DNA from: Bacillota bacterium
GTDB taxonomy: Bacteria > Bacillota > UBA4882 > UBA8346
NCBI GenBank assembly: GCA_023400055.1
Contig: JAEXFN010000051.1
Span: 124,001 to 188,000, forward strand
Reading direction: 5' to 3'
DNA: 64,000 bases
Within the stretch, counting starts at the first letter, position 1. Each line of letters starts with the position of its first letter. Position numbers and translations under genes: made by a program. The notes under the pieces were generated by a model that saw only the letters and a list, made by a program, of their open reading frames with translations, did no database searches and was not told where the DNA came from. Of the stretch, positions 42,830-51,921 are shown in pieces.

Positions 42830-42864
42830 AAAAGATTAGCCGGGAATTCCGGCTAATCTTTTTT
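42830..42864 (+). terminator. Terminator after the aldo/keto reductase gene
   Basis: The stem AAGATTAGCCGG/CCGGCTAATCTT is followed by TTTT. Confidence 0.92.
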
Positions 42865-42865
42865 A

Positions 42866-43165
42866 ATAGGCCGGAGCCGGAATTAATTATTTTACAAGAA
42901 TTCCAAATATAAGTTAAGCGTCCGCCGGAGGATTGCCGATAATCAATGTAAATCGATTCTCCGCGACTTTTTCAACCCGGCCGGCGTCCGGTTGACGATT
43001 TTGCGGCGCATAGTTCCATTGTTTGGAATTTCAGCATAAATTAGTGATGAATCCCCTGATTTACCCCATTATGAATGTTGCGAAATGAGCCGTCCCGGGT
43101 CGATCCTTTGAACCTTCGGCCCATGTCTCTTTGGCGGCTTCGAACGGAAGCCATTGGGGTACCGC
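42866..43165. other. Intergenic stretch without a supported gene
   Basis: I see no coding frame with a ribosome site, no clear promoter and no repeat here. Confidence 0.4.
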
Positions 43166-43696
43166 ATGTCAATTTGGGATCGGATTCGAGGGATGGCCAT
43201 GAATCTGGATAACCTGCTGGTGCTGCTCGGTGATTCCATCCTCTGTACCTATTTGGGCCAGAAATTGCCCGCCAAGATTTACACCGTCAACAATTGGCTG
43301 TTTAAGGAGCGGCCCTGGGAGAAGGGGGGCCGGATTTACCAGCGCCTTTTCAAGGTAAAGACCTGGAAAACGCTGCTGCCGGAAGTAAGCGACTTTGTGC
43401 GGTCCATCTTTGTAAAACGGCATCTCTGGAGCCATACCAAAGAATACTTGGCCAATTACTTGCGGGAGTCCTGCCGGGCCGAACTGACCCACTGGCTGAT
43501 CATCGGCTCCTCGTTCCTGCTGTCCTTGTGGAATGCCGTCGCTACCACCTGGCTGTTGTTCTGGTTCAGCATCGCGCTTAATTTCCCGTACATCATCATT
43601 CAGCGTTATAACCGGCCGCGAATCGTGAAATGTCTGGTGAATCAAACCGAGGAAAGCTTACGCTTGAAATTTACGCCTCATAACTTGCCGATGTGA
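43166..43696 (+). CDS. CrtO-like acyltransferase family membrane protein (glycosyl-diaponeurosporenoate acyltransferase type)
   Basis: The protein has 176 residues with a conserved core KVKTWKTLLPE...FVRSIFVKRHLWSHTKEYLANYLRESCRAELTHW, then two membrane helices and FPYIIIQRYNRPR, the pattern of Staphylococcus CrtO-type proteins that acylate a C30 carotenoid glycoside. No other carotenoid genes are nearby, so the real substrate is open. The start is uncertain: ATG at 43166, or TTG at 43154 with GGAAG before it. Confidence 0.75.
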   Translation: MSIWDRIRGMAMNLDNLLVLLGDSILCTYLGQKLPAKIYTVNNWLFKERPWEKGGRIYQRLFKVKTWKTLLPEVSDFVRSIFVKRHLWSHTKEYLANYLRESCRAELTHWLIIGSSFLLSLWNAVATTWLLFWFSIALNFPYIIIQRYNRPRIVKCLVNQTEESLRLKFTPHNLPM

Positions 43697-43861
43697 GATG
43701 CGGATCGAGTCCCGCTGCGATTTCTCGGGGCTTGTGGCGCGTTGGCGTCCAATCGCGGAATGCCAATTTGTAACTTGATTCGCCGAATCCGGCGATCTAT
43801 ACTGAAATTAATATTTTATCGATCAAACCATTTTCGCAGCAAAGAAAAGAGAGGAAACGCC

Positions 43862-44506
43862 ATGCAATTTTTCATTGATACTGCCAATATCGAAGAGATC
43901 CGCCAGGCCCACCAGATGGGAATCATCTCCGGGGTAACCACCAATCCGTCCCTGATTGCCCGGGAGGGCAGGAATCTGAAAGAAGTCATTCAGGAGATCG
44001 CGGCGATCATCGACGGGCCGATCAGCGCCGAAGCGCTCAGCCTCGAAGCGACGGCCATGATCAAGGAGGCCCACGAGATCGCCGCCTGGCACCGCAACGT
44101 GGTGGTCAAGATCCCGATGACCGCCGCCGGTCTGACCGCGGTCAAAGCATTGAGCGACGACGGGATCAAGACCAACGTCACGCTGGTGTTCTCCACCGCC
44201 CAGGCCCTGCTGGCCGCCAGCGCCGGCGCCACCTATGTCAGCCCGTTCGTCGGACGCCTGGACGACATCGGCGAGACGGGAATCAGCCTGATTCAAGAGC
44301 TGAGCGAGGTCTTCGCCATCCAGAAGATCCCCACCAAGATCATTGCCGCCAGCATCCGCAATCCGATTCACGTGATCGAGGCCGCCAAAGCCGGGGCGCA
44401 GATCGCGACCGTGCCGTATCAAGTGTTGTTGCAACTGATTAAACATCCGCTGACCGATGCGGGTATCGCCAAGTTCCTGAAGGACTGGGAAGGCTTGCAG
44501 AAATAA
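43862..44506 (+). CDS. fsa: Fructose-6-phosphate aldolase / transaldolase-like
   Basis: The protein has 214 residues, the short transaldolase subfamily: MQFFIDTANIEEIRQ, GVTTNPSLIAREG, NVVVKIPMTAAGLTAVKAL (Schiff-base Lys in VKIPMT), TNVTLVFS and the C-terminal PLTDAGIAKFLKDW. It splits or forms fructose-6-phosphate from dihydroxyacetone and glyceraldehyde-3-phosphate, or acts as transaldolase. GAGAGGAA precedes the ATG at 43862. A GC-rich hairpin and a terminator follow. Confidence 0.93.
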   Translation: MQFFIDTANIEEIRQAHQMGIISGVTTNPSLIAREGRNLKEVIQEIAAIIDGPISAEALSLEATAMIKEAHEIAAWHRNVVVKIPMTAAGLTAVKALSDDGIKTNVTLVFSTAQALLAASAGATYVSPFVGRLDDIGETGISLIQELSEVFAIQKIPTKIIAASIRNPIHVIEAAKAGAQIATVPYQVLLQLIKHPLTDAGIAKFLKDWEGLQK

Positions 44507-44578
44507 ACGCCGCCGCAGCGGCGGTTTCGGCCCTGCCCTTTTGCGGGTGGAGCGACCATCATTGCCGGCCCGAGAAAT

Positions 44579-44608
44579 AAAGCGCCAACTGCGGTTGGCG
44601 CTTTCGTT
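44579..44608 (+). terminator. Terminator after fructose-6-phosphate aldolase
   Basis: The stem AAAGCGCCAAC/GTTGGCGCTTT has a four-base loop and is followed by CGTTT. A second GC-rich hairpin (CCGCCGC/GCGGCGG) lies directly after the stop. Confidence 0.82.
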
Positions 44609-44700
44609 TCCGGGCGGAGCCGTTCCCGTTGCCCACGCAATGGAACCCGCTTCGGCCGGGGACAGCTTCAGCTTCACCCCGAATCCATTTCCGGCCGGGC

Positions 44701-45039
44701 TTATTTCCGGTTGATGAAATCTTCGCGGTAAGGGTTGAAGGTATCCAGCAGAATCCCTTTTTTCAAACAGGTACAGCCGTGGACGACGTTGGGTTGCTTG
44801 TAAAGGGTGTCGCCTTTTTTGACGATGCTCTGCTCGCCGCCGATCTCGAATTCAAACTCGCCTTCCAAAACATAAGTAAGCTGGGTGTGGGGATGGCTAT
44901 GCTTTGGCCCGATCGCTCCCTGCTCGAAATGGACCTCCACCATCATCAGTTGATCGCCGTAGGCCAGCACTTTGCGCCGGGCGCCTTCTCCGGCCGGTTC
45001 AAACTGACAATCCGCGCCATAAACAAACGGTTTATTCAT
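44701..45039 (-). CDS. Cupin-domain protein, KdgF-like
   Basis: The protein has 112 residues in one cupin barrel: GAIGPKHSHPHTQLTYVLEGEFEFEIGG (metal-binding HxHxxxQ..E) and PNVVHGCTCLKKGILLDTFNPYREDF. The PREDF-like end resembles KdgF, which opens 4,5-unsaturated uronates to keturonates. No pectin or alginate lyase is nearby. CAGGAGGAGA precedes the ATG at 45039. Confidence 0.83.
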   Translation of the reverse strand: MNKPFVYGADCQFEPAGEGARRKVLAYGDQLMMVEVHFEQGAIGPKHSHPHTQLTYVLEGEFEFEIGGEQSIVKKGDTLYKQPNVVHGCTCLKKGILLDTFNPYREDFINRK

Positions 45040-45211
45040 TATGATCTCCTCCTGTTGCAATGATGCTTGGATGTTTGAAAGGTTTGACCCATGCATTCAT
45101 TATAACACATCGGCGCGGTCAGGGTATTTTCCGATTCATCTGCCAAAGGTCCGGGAGATGGCCAGCCGGTGCAATAATCAGTTTAAAAAGAATGATGATC
45201 TTAAGAAATAG

Positions 45212-45515
45212 AGTTTCGGCCCGAAAATTATTTTTCTGTCCGTCGAAATCGCAATTTCGATCCGGATAAATAATATTTCGATCACGATAATTAAAAAATC
45301 GATCTGAAGAATTGATTTTTCGATCATGAGAAATAAAAATCCGATCGTGAGAAATAGTTTTTCGATCCTGAGAATTGAAATTCCGATCCCGAGAAATGAT
45401 TTTCCGATCGTGAGAATTCATTTTCCGGTCCTGAGAAATGATTTTTCGATTCGAAGAAATACAAATCCGATCGTGATAATTAATTTTGCGATCATGAAAA
45501 TTGAAATTTGGGTCT
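45212..45515. repeat. 21-bp phased repeat tract 4 (CGATC, T- and A-tract type)
   Basis: CGATC-like cores recur at 45258, 45279, 45300, 45321, 45342, 45363, 45384, 45405, 45426, 45447, 45468 and 45489, each exactly 21 bases on. Units resemble TTTTTCGATCNTGAGAAAT. A 169-codon minus-strand frame across it encodes DRK heptads and is treated as an echo of the DNA period. It lies between the MFS and cupin genes. Confidence 0.92.
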
Positions 45516-45633
45516 GAATGATCGAATGGGCCATTTTCTTTGATGGAATTTCCGCCGTCCTCAATACAATGCAGGGGCCTGAACCTGGCCGAACTTCGTT
45601 TCCGCGCTTTGGCGGATTGCCGTTGCACTGCCG

Positions 45634-46872
45634 TTAAGCGGCGTTGGACCGTTTGCCGCGCTTGAAAGTGAGTGGCAGCATGAGTAACAGCGTGGTAAGG
45701 CCGCAGGCGGCGAAACCCGCCCCGCCGCCCAGGTGTTCCATGACGGTCCCGGCGAAAAAATTGCCCACCGGCGTCGAGCCCTGGTTCAAAAAAGCGTAGA
45801 CGCTCATCACCCGGCCGCGGTATTCATCGGTGGAGTTGAGCTGGAAGATGGAGTTGGCCGTGTTGATGAAGACCAGGTTCGAAAAGCCGATGGCCGCCAC
45901 CAGCAGCAGGCTGATCCAATACACCCGGGTGAAACCGGCGCTAACCAAGAGGAGGGAGGTTCCCAAGCCGTCGATGATCAGGAGTTGCTTGCGGATCCCC
46001 TTTTTGCTGATGTTCGCCATCACCAGCGCGGCGCAGAGCGAGCCGATTCCCGCCGCCGACATCAGGGCGGTGTAGCCGTCGGCCCCTTTTCCCAGGGCGG
46101 TCTTGGCGAACACCGGGATGATCACGTCGTTATTCATGGCGAAAGTGCAGACGATAGCCATGGCGATGACGTTATACACCAGGGTCTCGTTTTTTTTGAT
46201 ATAGCGGATGCCCTCCTGAATCTCCGACAGGACGTTGCGGTGTTGCCGCTGGACGACCAGATCGGCGGTGCTGATCATCAATAGCCCCAAAAGCACGGCG
46301 ATATAGCTCAACCCGTCCAGCAGGAAGCAGAGGACCGGGCCGAAGCGGACCATCAGGATTCCGGAGATGGCCGGCCCGACGATTTTGGCCAGATTGACGA
46401 TGGTCGAATTCAGCGAGATGGCGTTCATCAGATCCTTCCTGCCGACCATCTCGATGAAGAAGGATTGGCGCGCCGGCATATCCACGGTTTGGGTCAGACC
46501 GAAAATGGCGCATAAAATGAAGACGTGCCAATACCGGATGACATGAAAATAGGTCAGCCCGGTCAAAATAAAGGCCAGCGACATGAATACGGTCTGCGTC
46601 AGCAGAAGGATCTTTTTCTTCGGATACCGGTCCACGAAGACCCCGGCGAAAAGCGAGAACAGCAGCATCGGGATGAACTGGCAGACGCCCAGGACGCCTA
46701 CTAGTAACGGCGATTTGGTCAACGTATAGACCAGCCAGACTTCGGCGGTGCGTTGGATCCAGGTGCCGGTCAGGGAGATGCATTGTCCGAACCAGAAGTA
46801 CCGGAAATTGCGATATTTGAGCGAAGCGAACGTCGTGTTGAGCGCGGTGGAAGTTCTTCGAATCATGTTCAT
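45634..46872 (-). CDS. MFS transporter, EntS-like (MFS_3) family
   Basis: The protein has about 412 residues and 12 membrane helices. It opens SLKYRNFRYFWFGQCISLTGTWIQRTAEVWLVYTL and has FAGVFVDRYPKKKILL, the motif A loop of major facilitator exporters; STDEYRGRVMSVY repeats it in the second half. It exports a small molecule by proton exchange. The start is uncertain: ATG at 46872 or 46866, or an upstream TTG at 46893, none with a strong ribosome site. A possible leader RNA lies upstream. Confidence 0.88.
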   Translation of the reverse strand: MNMIRRTSTALNTTFASLKYRNFRYFWFGQCISLTGTWIQRTAEVWLVYTLTKSPLLVGVLGVCQFIPMLLFSLFAGVFVDRYPKKKILLLTQTVFMSLAFILTGLTYFHVIRYWHVFILCAIFGLTQTVDMPARQSFFIEMVGRKDLMNAISLNSTIVNLAKIVGPAISGILMVRFGPVLCFLLDGLSYIAVLLGLLMISTADLVVQRQHRNVLSEIQEGIRYIKKNETLVYNVIAMAIVCTFAMNNDVIIPVFAKTALGKGADGYTALMSAAGIGSLCAALVMANISKKGIRKQLLIIDGLGTSLLLVSAGFTRVYWISLLLVAAIGFSNLVFINTANSIFQLNSTDEYRGRVMSVYAFLNQGSTPVGNFFAGTVMEHLGGGAGFAACGLTTLLLMLPLTFKRGKRSNAA

Positions 46873-47101
46873 CAGTCGTTCCCGGAGGGGCAAGCGGCGC
46901 CGGGCGAATCCGAGTCGCGGCGTTTTTCCCCGCTGGTTTAGAGAAGGAAGCGGGGAAAGTGTTTGTCCTTCATGTCCTCTTAATCTAGTTTTAATCAGTC
47001 AATGGATTCATTATATACTGATCAGCGGAATCGGCCAAGTGTTTTATCGGGGACATCCCCGTGAAAGCCTTCCGCTTGCCAGCGGCGCAGGGGCATAAAA
47101 C

Positions 47102-47219
47102 AAAAAAACTGCCTTGGCAGTCTCGGTTTGGGCTAGCGCGCTCCGGGTCAACTTACGCGGGGGCAGACTTTGACAATCGCTTAACCCAGCGGCCAGAAAA
47201 AGTCTAGTCTTTTTTGGGG
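47102..47219 (-). ncRNA. Candidate small RNA or attenuated leader upstream of the MFS gene
   Basis: On the minus strand a promoter (TTGCCT at 47254-47249, 17-base spacer, CATAAT at 47231-47226) is followed about 115 bases later by a short terminator: arms ACTGC/GCAGT with extra G·T pairs, then T7 (47122-47102). No coding frame lies between. The MFS gene starts 230 bases further on, so this may be a leader with attenuation or a free small RNA. Confidence 0.45.
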
Positions 47220-47276
47220 ATTTGAATTATGGTAAAGATGCCGCTGCCAGGCAAATAGGATCCGGGAGGCTTCGCG

Positions 47277-47846
47277 ATGGATAAAATAAAGCTTCAAAAC
47301 TACCCGCTCGTCTGTCCCACGCCGGTCGTGCTCATTGGCGCCCTGGTGGGAGAAAGGCCGAACTATGCCACGGTTGGCGCCTATGGCCTGGTCTGCCAGG
47401 AACCGGTGCTGTATATCTCGTTGAAGAGCACCCATCACACTACCAAAGGCGTCCGGGCGAACCGATACTTCAGTGTCAATGTGCCGACTGCGGCCATGGT
47501 ACGGCAGACGGACTATTGCGGAAAAGTATCGGGCGCCGACCACGATAAGTCACAGCTTTTCACCGCGTTTTACGACGAGCGGGGCAAAGCTCCGCTCATC
47601 GGCGAATGTCCGCTCAATTTCCTCTGCGAAGTGGTGCAAACCGTGCCGTTCCGCGGTTTCGAAATATTCCTCGGCGAGGTCGTCGCCACCTATGCCAATG
47701 AGTCTTGCGCGCGGGAGGCCAAGTTCGACCCCTCAGCGGTCGACCCGCTTTTCTTAATGGGCGCCAGTTACTTCGGGATCGGTTCGCGGGCGGGGACGGT
47801 GTTCGCGTCGGCTGGTCTGGCTCGAGAACCGCGGAATGACGGTTAA
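47277..47846 (+). CDS. Flavin reductase-like (FMN-binding split barrel) protein 2
   Basis: The protein has 189 residues: YPLVCPTPVVLIGALVGERPNYATVGAYGLVCQEPVLYISLK, HHTTKGVRANRYFSVNVPT and a C-terminal DPLFLMG...YFGIG. It belongs to the flavoredoxin-like subgroup, in which FMN stays bound. GGGAGG precedes the ATG. It is only distantly similar to the protein at 33107. Confidence 0.88.
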   Translation: MDKIKLQNYPLVCPTPVVLIGALVGERPNYATVGAYGLVCQEPVLYISLKSTHHTTKGVRANRYFSVNVPTAAMVRQTDYCGKVSGADHDKSQLFTAFYDERGKAPLIGECPLNFLCEVVQTVPFRGFEIFLGEVVATYANESCAREAKFDPSAVDPLFLMGASYFGIGSRAGTVFASAGLAREPRNDG

Positions 47847-48032
47847 GAGTTAAAAAATAGCTAATTGTTCTCACGGCCGGGACAGCGGCATATCCATATG
47901 AAATAGCGGTGTTCCGGATACCGGAGCGGGAATTCCGGCCGCCAGCGATAAATTTAGGGATCGAGGAAAGGATATCTTTAGCGGATCTTTGCCCGGCAAC
48001 AAAGCTTTGGAGGAGTTTAGCTGGATAGGTTC

Positions 48033-48791
48033 TTGCAAGGGAAAACCATCGTGATCATGGGAGTGCGCAACCGCTGGAGCATCGCCTGGGGAATCGCCCA
48101 AATGGCGGCGGAGGCCGGCGCCGGCCTCGTCTTCACGGCCCAGGGCGAACGCGAGTTGGAGCAGGCGGGCGAACTGGCCGAGAGTTTGGGCGGATATCCG
48201 GTCTTTCCGTGCGACGTCGGCTCGGACGGCGGCATTCAAAACTGCTTCGCGGGGTTGGAGCGACGTTACGGCGTTATTCACGGTTTGGTCCACGCCATCG
48301 CCCACGCCCGGTCCGAGGATCTGCAGGGGGATTTCAGCGCGACGACGCGGGAGGGGTTCGCCCACGCCCTGAATGTCAGCGCCTATTCGCTGATCGCGGT
48401 CAGCCGCGCGGCGCGGCGGCTGATGACCGGGGGCGGCTCGATCCTGACCCTCTCCTACATCGGGGCGGAGCGGGTCATTGCCGGTTATAAGGTGATGGGG
48501 GTCGCCAAGGCGGCGCTCGAGGCCAGCGTCAAATACCTGGCGGAAGAACTCGGCCCCGCGGCTATCCGCGTGAATGCGATCTCGGCCGGCCCGGTCAAGA
48601 CTTTGTCGGCCAAAGGGATTCCCAACTTCGGCACCCTGCTGGAGTCGGCCGCGGAGCGCAATCCGCTGCGCCGCGGGGTCGACCAGCGCGACATCGGCGG
48701 AACGGCCTTGTATCTACTGAGCGATTGGTCGTCCGGAGTGACCGGCGAAGTGATCCACGTGGACGCCGGGTATCATATTTTGGGCGGATAA
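48033..48791 (+). CDS. fabI: Enoyl-[acyl-carrier-protein] reductase, FabI type
   Basis: The protein has at least 252 residues in a short-chain dehydrogenase fold: GKTIVIMGVRNRWSIAWGIAQ (NADH site), VHAIAHA, LSYIGAERVIAGYKVMGVAKAALEASVKYLA with the catalytic Tyr and Lys, and the C-terminal LLSDWSSGVTGEVIHVDAG. It performs the last reduction of fatty-acid elongation. The annotated TTG is 17 bases from GGAGGAG, too far; a CTG at 48021 is five bases from it and would restore the usual N-terminus. No other fab gene is adjacent. Confidence 0.92.
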   Translation: MQGKTIVIMGVRNRWSIAWGIAQMAAEAGAGLVFTAQGERELEQAGELAESLGGYPVFPCDVGSDGGIQNCFAGLERRYGVIHGLVHAIAHARSEDLQGDFSATTREGFAHALNVSAYSLIAVSRAARRLMTGGGSILTLSYIGAERVIAGYKVMGVAKAALEASVKYLAEELGPAAIRVNAISAGPVKTLSAKGIPNFGTLLESAAERNPLRRGVDQRDIGGTALYLLSDWSSGVTGEVIHVDAGYHILGG

Positions 48792-48882
48792 TCGGGCGCA
48801 TGTTGCATATCATTATGTGACGCTTGACGATAAAATTGCTAACTGGGAAATTGCAACGATCCGCTAAATAAATTCGTCGAAA

Positions 48883-48891
48883 TGTTATAAT
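48883..48891 (+). promoter_or_regulatory. Extended -10 promoter before the GHL10 gene
   Basis: TGTTATAAT, about 130 bases before the start codon. A palindrome GTAACGTTAC (48959-48968) lies between promoter and gene and could be an operator. Confidence 0.55.
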
Positions 48892-49021
48892 ATATCCTAT
48901 ATCATCGGACGAAAAAGATTGTGCGATATGCGATTCGCTCCGGCGAGTTTAATTGATGGTAACGTTACAATTCCTTGGCCCAACGGGACAAACCGGAAAA
49001 TTCACAAACGGGAGTAGAAAA

Positions 49022-50656
49022 ATGCGCAGTAGGCACCGTATGATCGGCTTGATTGGGATCGGCCTTATCCTGTTATGCATCGTCGGCTATCCGCCGGCTC
49101 AGGCGAGCCCGGTCCGGCCGGAGATCCGGGCGCTCTGGGTGGATGCTTTTCACGACGGCGCCAAGACGCCGGCGCAGATCGACCGGCTGGTTCAGGATGC
49201 AGTCCAGGCGAACATCAATACCCTCATCGTCCAAGTGCGGCGGAGGGGAGACGCCTATTATAATCGAAGCATTGAGCCGCGGACCGAGGATCCGGGCCTT
49301 CATCCCGGTTTTGACGCGCTGCAATATCTGATCGAGCAAGCGCACGCGCAGCATCTCGAGGTCCATGCCTGGCTGAACACCCTGGTGGCCTGGAACAGCG
49401 CCACCCCGCCCAAGGATCCCGGGCACGTCTGGAATCTGCACGGGCCGCAGGCGACCGGGGCGGATAACTGGGTTTCCTACTACCGCACCTATAATAGCGC
49501 CCAGCGCTGCTGGTCGGACCAGCTGACTTCCTCTTACTATCTGGATCCCGGTAATCCGGCCGCCCTGGATTATACCGCGGCGGTCTATTTAAACGTGGTC
49601 AAGAACTACGATGTCGACGGCATTCATTTGGATTACACTCGCTATGCCGGAGCGGGTTGGGGATATAACCCGACCAGCGTGGCCCGGTATAACGCCTTGC
49701 ACGGCACCAGCGGCCTGCCGGCCCCCGACGCCCCGCAATGGCTGCAATGGCGCAGGGAACAGACTGCCGCGCTGATCCGCAAGATCTACCTGCAGGCGAT
49801 CGCCCTGAAGCCCGGCTTGAAAGTGTCCTCGGCCGTAATCACCTGGGGAGAGGGGCCGGTCGCGCCGAACGATTGGCAGAAATCCCGGGCTTACGCCGAG
49901 GTCTGCCAGGATTGGCATGGCTGGCTGGAGGAGGGCATCCTCGATCTGGCCATTCCCATGAATTATTACCGCGAATGGAGCTCCGCCCAGCAACAGCAGT
50001 ATAACCGCTGGATCGAATGGGAGAAGGATCACCAAGCGGACCGCCAGATCGTGATCGGGCCGGGGATCTATATGCAATATATCGAAGAGACGCTGGCTCA
50101 GATTCGGCGGGCCCAGCAGCCGTCGGCCCAGGGCAATTACGCCGCCGGCGTGGCGTTATACGCCTATGGTTCCAGCAACGTCTACAGCAACGATGACTAT
50201 ACCAATCCGGCGGCGGCCAAGAGCCTGCCGCGCCAGCCTTATAGCTACCTGCCGGCGACCAATGAATGGCTTTTCCGGCTCCTCGCCGCGCAAGGCGCTT
50301 ATTGGGAGCCGGCCCAGCAAAACTTCGTCGCCACCGAGCCGGTCTTTCCAGCCCCGGCTCCAGTTCCCGACATGCTTTGGAAATCTCGTCCCACTTACGG
50401 CTATCTGATGGGCACGGTGAGCGATCCGGCTTCCGGCGGCCAGCACCCGGATCATTTGGCGGTCACCGTCGAACCGTGCTGGCCGGATGCGGCCGGGATG
50501 CGCCGGATTGTCTATACCGACGGCAGCGGCTGGTACGGTCTGGCCAAATTGCCGCCTGGAGAATACCGGGTCAGCGTCGATTCGCCGGAAACCGGCGCGG
50601 CCCGGATTCATTTCGCCGTAATCGAGGCGGGCCGGGTGGCGGAAGTAAACTTTTGA
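49022..50656 (+). CDS. Secreted glycoside hydrolase-like protein (GHL10 / DUF187, YngK type)
   Basis: The protein has 544 residues. A signal peptide (about 1-32, ending AQA) precedes the GHL10 TIM-barrel domain: EIRALWVDAFHDGAKTPAQI, NTLIVQVRRRGDAYY, DGIHLDYTRYAG with likely acid residues, and LAIPMNYYREWS. Residues about 450-544 form a beta-rich module resembling carboxypeptidase-regulatory repeats (GYLMGTVSDPASG, LPPGEYRVSVDS). Related proteins act on peptidoglycan or polysaccharide. GGGAG precedes the ATG at 49022. Confidence 0.88.
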   Translation: MRSRHRMIGLIGIGLILLCIVGYPPAQASPVRPEIRALWVDAFHDGAKTPAQIDRLVQDAVQANINTLIVQVRRRGDAYYNRSIEPRTEDPGLHPGFDALQYLIEQAHAQHLEVHAWLNTLVAWNSATPPKDPGHVWNLHGPQATGADNWVSYYRTYNSAQRCWSDQLTSSYYLDPGNPAALDYTAAVYLNVVKNYDVDGIHLDYTRYAGAGWGYNPTSVARYNALHGTSGLPAPDAPQWLQWRREQTAALIRKIYLQAIALKPGLKVSSAVITWGEGPVAPNDWQKSRAYAEVCQDWHGWLEEGILDLAIPMNYYREWSSAQQQQYNRWIEWEKDHQADRQIVIGPGIYMQYIEETLAQIRRAQQPSAQGNYAAGVALYAYGSSNVYSNDDYTNPAAAKSLPRQPYSYLPATNEWLFRLLAAQGAYWEPAQQNFVATEPVFPAPAPVPDMLWKSRPTYGYLMGTVSDPASGGQHPDHLAVTVEPCWPDAAGMRRIVYTDGSGWYGLAKLPPGEYRVSVDSPETGAARIHFAVIEAGRVAEVNF

Positions 50657-50714
50657 TCCAGCGCCGGCTGGAAACGGCCGCAAGATCGACTACGGAAATT
50701 GAAGATCCATTGAC

Positions 50715-50744
50715 AAGCTGCGATTACCCGTCGCAGCTTTTGTT
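50715..50744 (+). terminator. Terminator after the GHL10 gene
   Basis: The stem AAGCTGCGA/TCGCAGCTT has a seven-base loop and is followed by TTGTT. Confidence 0.8.
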
Positions 50745-50934
50745 CGCTAAGTTCCGATGGAAGGATTTTTCCGAAACCCGGCGGCGCCGCCACGACGGGT
50801 TATCCCGGGTCGCTTGCGATTTTGGGAGACGGCAGGTGAACCGAGCGAGAATGGCGAAATGATGTTACGCAAAATAACAAGGGTTAAACCTACGTCGCGA
50901 GGACTCGGGCCATCGCCGTACGGAAGGAGATGCA

Positions 50935-51579
50935 ATGATGGAAGGCAATTTTCTGGAATTGGCCTCAACGCGCCGGAGTATCCGCAAGTTTCAAGCCGCC
51001 GCGATTCCCGAGGCCGATCTGGAGTATTTTATTCAGGCCGCTGTGCAGGCGCCGAGCGGTTGCAACAGTCAGTGCTGGCGGTTCATTGCCGTCCGGGACC
51101 GGGAGATTATCGGGCGGATGGAGGCGGCGGTGGTGCAAAGCGTCGCCAAACTGCTGGAGATCCACCGGAACCGGCTTACCCCGGAATATCTGGAGTCCAA
51201 ACGCAAGATGGTCAGCTTCTTTGCCGCGGCGCCGCTGGTGATCGCCGTCTTTATGACGGAGGCCAAATTCTACGACAAGGTAATGATCGAGGCCCTGCGG
51301 GCCCAGGGCTATGACGACGCGGGGATCGCCAAGCTGTTCGGCCAGTATGATCTGCTTTCGGTGGGTGCCGCCATTCAGAATCTGCTGCTGGCGGTCCACG
51401 AGAAAGGTTACGGCGCCTGCTGGATGAACGAACCGGTGGTGGCGGAGGCGGCGCTTCAGGATATTTTGGCGGTGCCGCGCGGGCAACGGTTGATCGCGCT
51501 GATTCCGGTGGGGGTTCCGGCCTACGTGCCCCGGGGCAAAACTCTGAAGGCGATGGCGGAAGTATTTGAAGTGCGCTAA
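50935..51579 (+). CDS. Nitroreductase-family protein 3
   Basis: The protein has 214 residues: STRRSIRKFQAAAIPEADLEYFIQAAVQAPSGCNSQCWRF (FMN site), LLSVGAAIQNLLLAVHEKGYGACWMNEP and PVGVPAYVPRGK. It reduces nitro, quinone or flavin substrates with NAD(P)H. AAGGAG stands five and eight bases before two adjacent ATG codons (50935, 50938). It is longer than the other two family members in the window. Confidence 0.9.
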   Translation: MMEGNFLELASTRRSIRKFQAAAIPEADLEYFIQAAVQAPSGCNSQCWRFIAVRDREIIGRMEAAVVQSVAKLLEIHRNRLTPEYLESKRKMVSFFAAAPLVIAVFMTEAKFYDKVMIEALRAQGYDDAGIAKLFGQYDLLSVGAAIQNLLLAVHEKGYGACWMNEPVVAEAALQDILAVPRGQRLIALIPVGVPAYVPRGKTLKAMAEVFEVR

Positions 51580-51647
51580 GAAATTCCCGTTTCTCAAGAC
51601 TTTATCCCATGGCCTCTAAAATTGGCATCGCAGTCCGGTTTACGAGG

Positions 51648-51675
51648 GACCTCCGCCAGGCGGGGGTCTTTTTTT
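51648..51675 (+). terminator. Terminator after nitroreductase 3
   Basis: GACCTCCGCC pairs with GGGGGTC-containing right arm (with G·T pairs), followed by T7. Confidence 0.75.
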
Positions 51676-51745
51676 ATTGGGAATGAGCCCTGCGCCGTCC
51701 GTCCGAAAGCAGAATGCGGATTTCCTTCATATATTAATCTAAGGT

Positions 51746-51882
51746 TTTAGAAACGTCGTGATCAACCCTGGCCGAAGGTCAGGGCGATCACCAAAGCTCA
51801 GAAAAGCAAGGGATAAAGTCGTTTCAAAATTCTTCGCGGGACGATTTCGCGATTCGCGCGACTTTATCCCGCGGCTTTTAGA
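51746..51882 (-). repeat. MITE-like structured repeat, copy C
   Basis: A copy in the reverse orientation to A. The arms GGGATAAAGTCG (51810-51821) and CGACTTTATCCC (51859-51870) form a long hairpin. The second hairpin uses TGATCAACCCTGGCC and AGGGCGATCA. It lies between nitroreductase 3 and the alpha/beta hydrolase gene. Confidence 0.87.
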
Positions 51883-51921
51883 GAACGGCCCAAAGGTAAC
51901 GGCCCGAAGGGATAGGGAGCA

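Noticed and set aside
45119..45628. 169-codon minus-strand frame with DRK heptads
   Set aside because: It has no ribosome site or conserved flank and lies wholly across the 21-bp tract; treated as non-coding.
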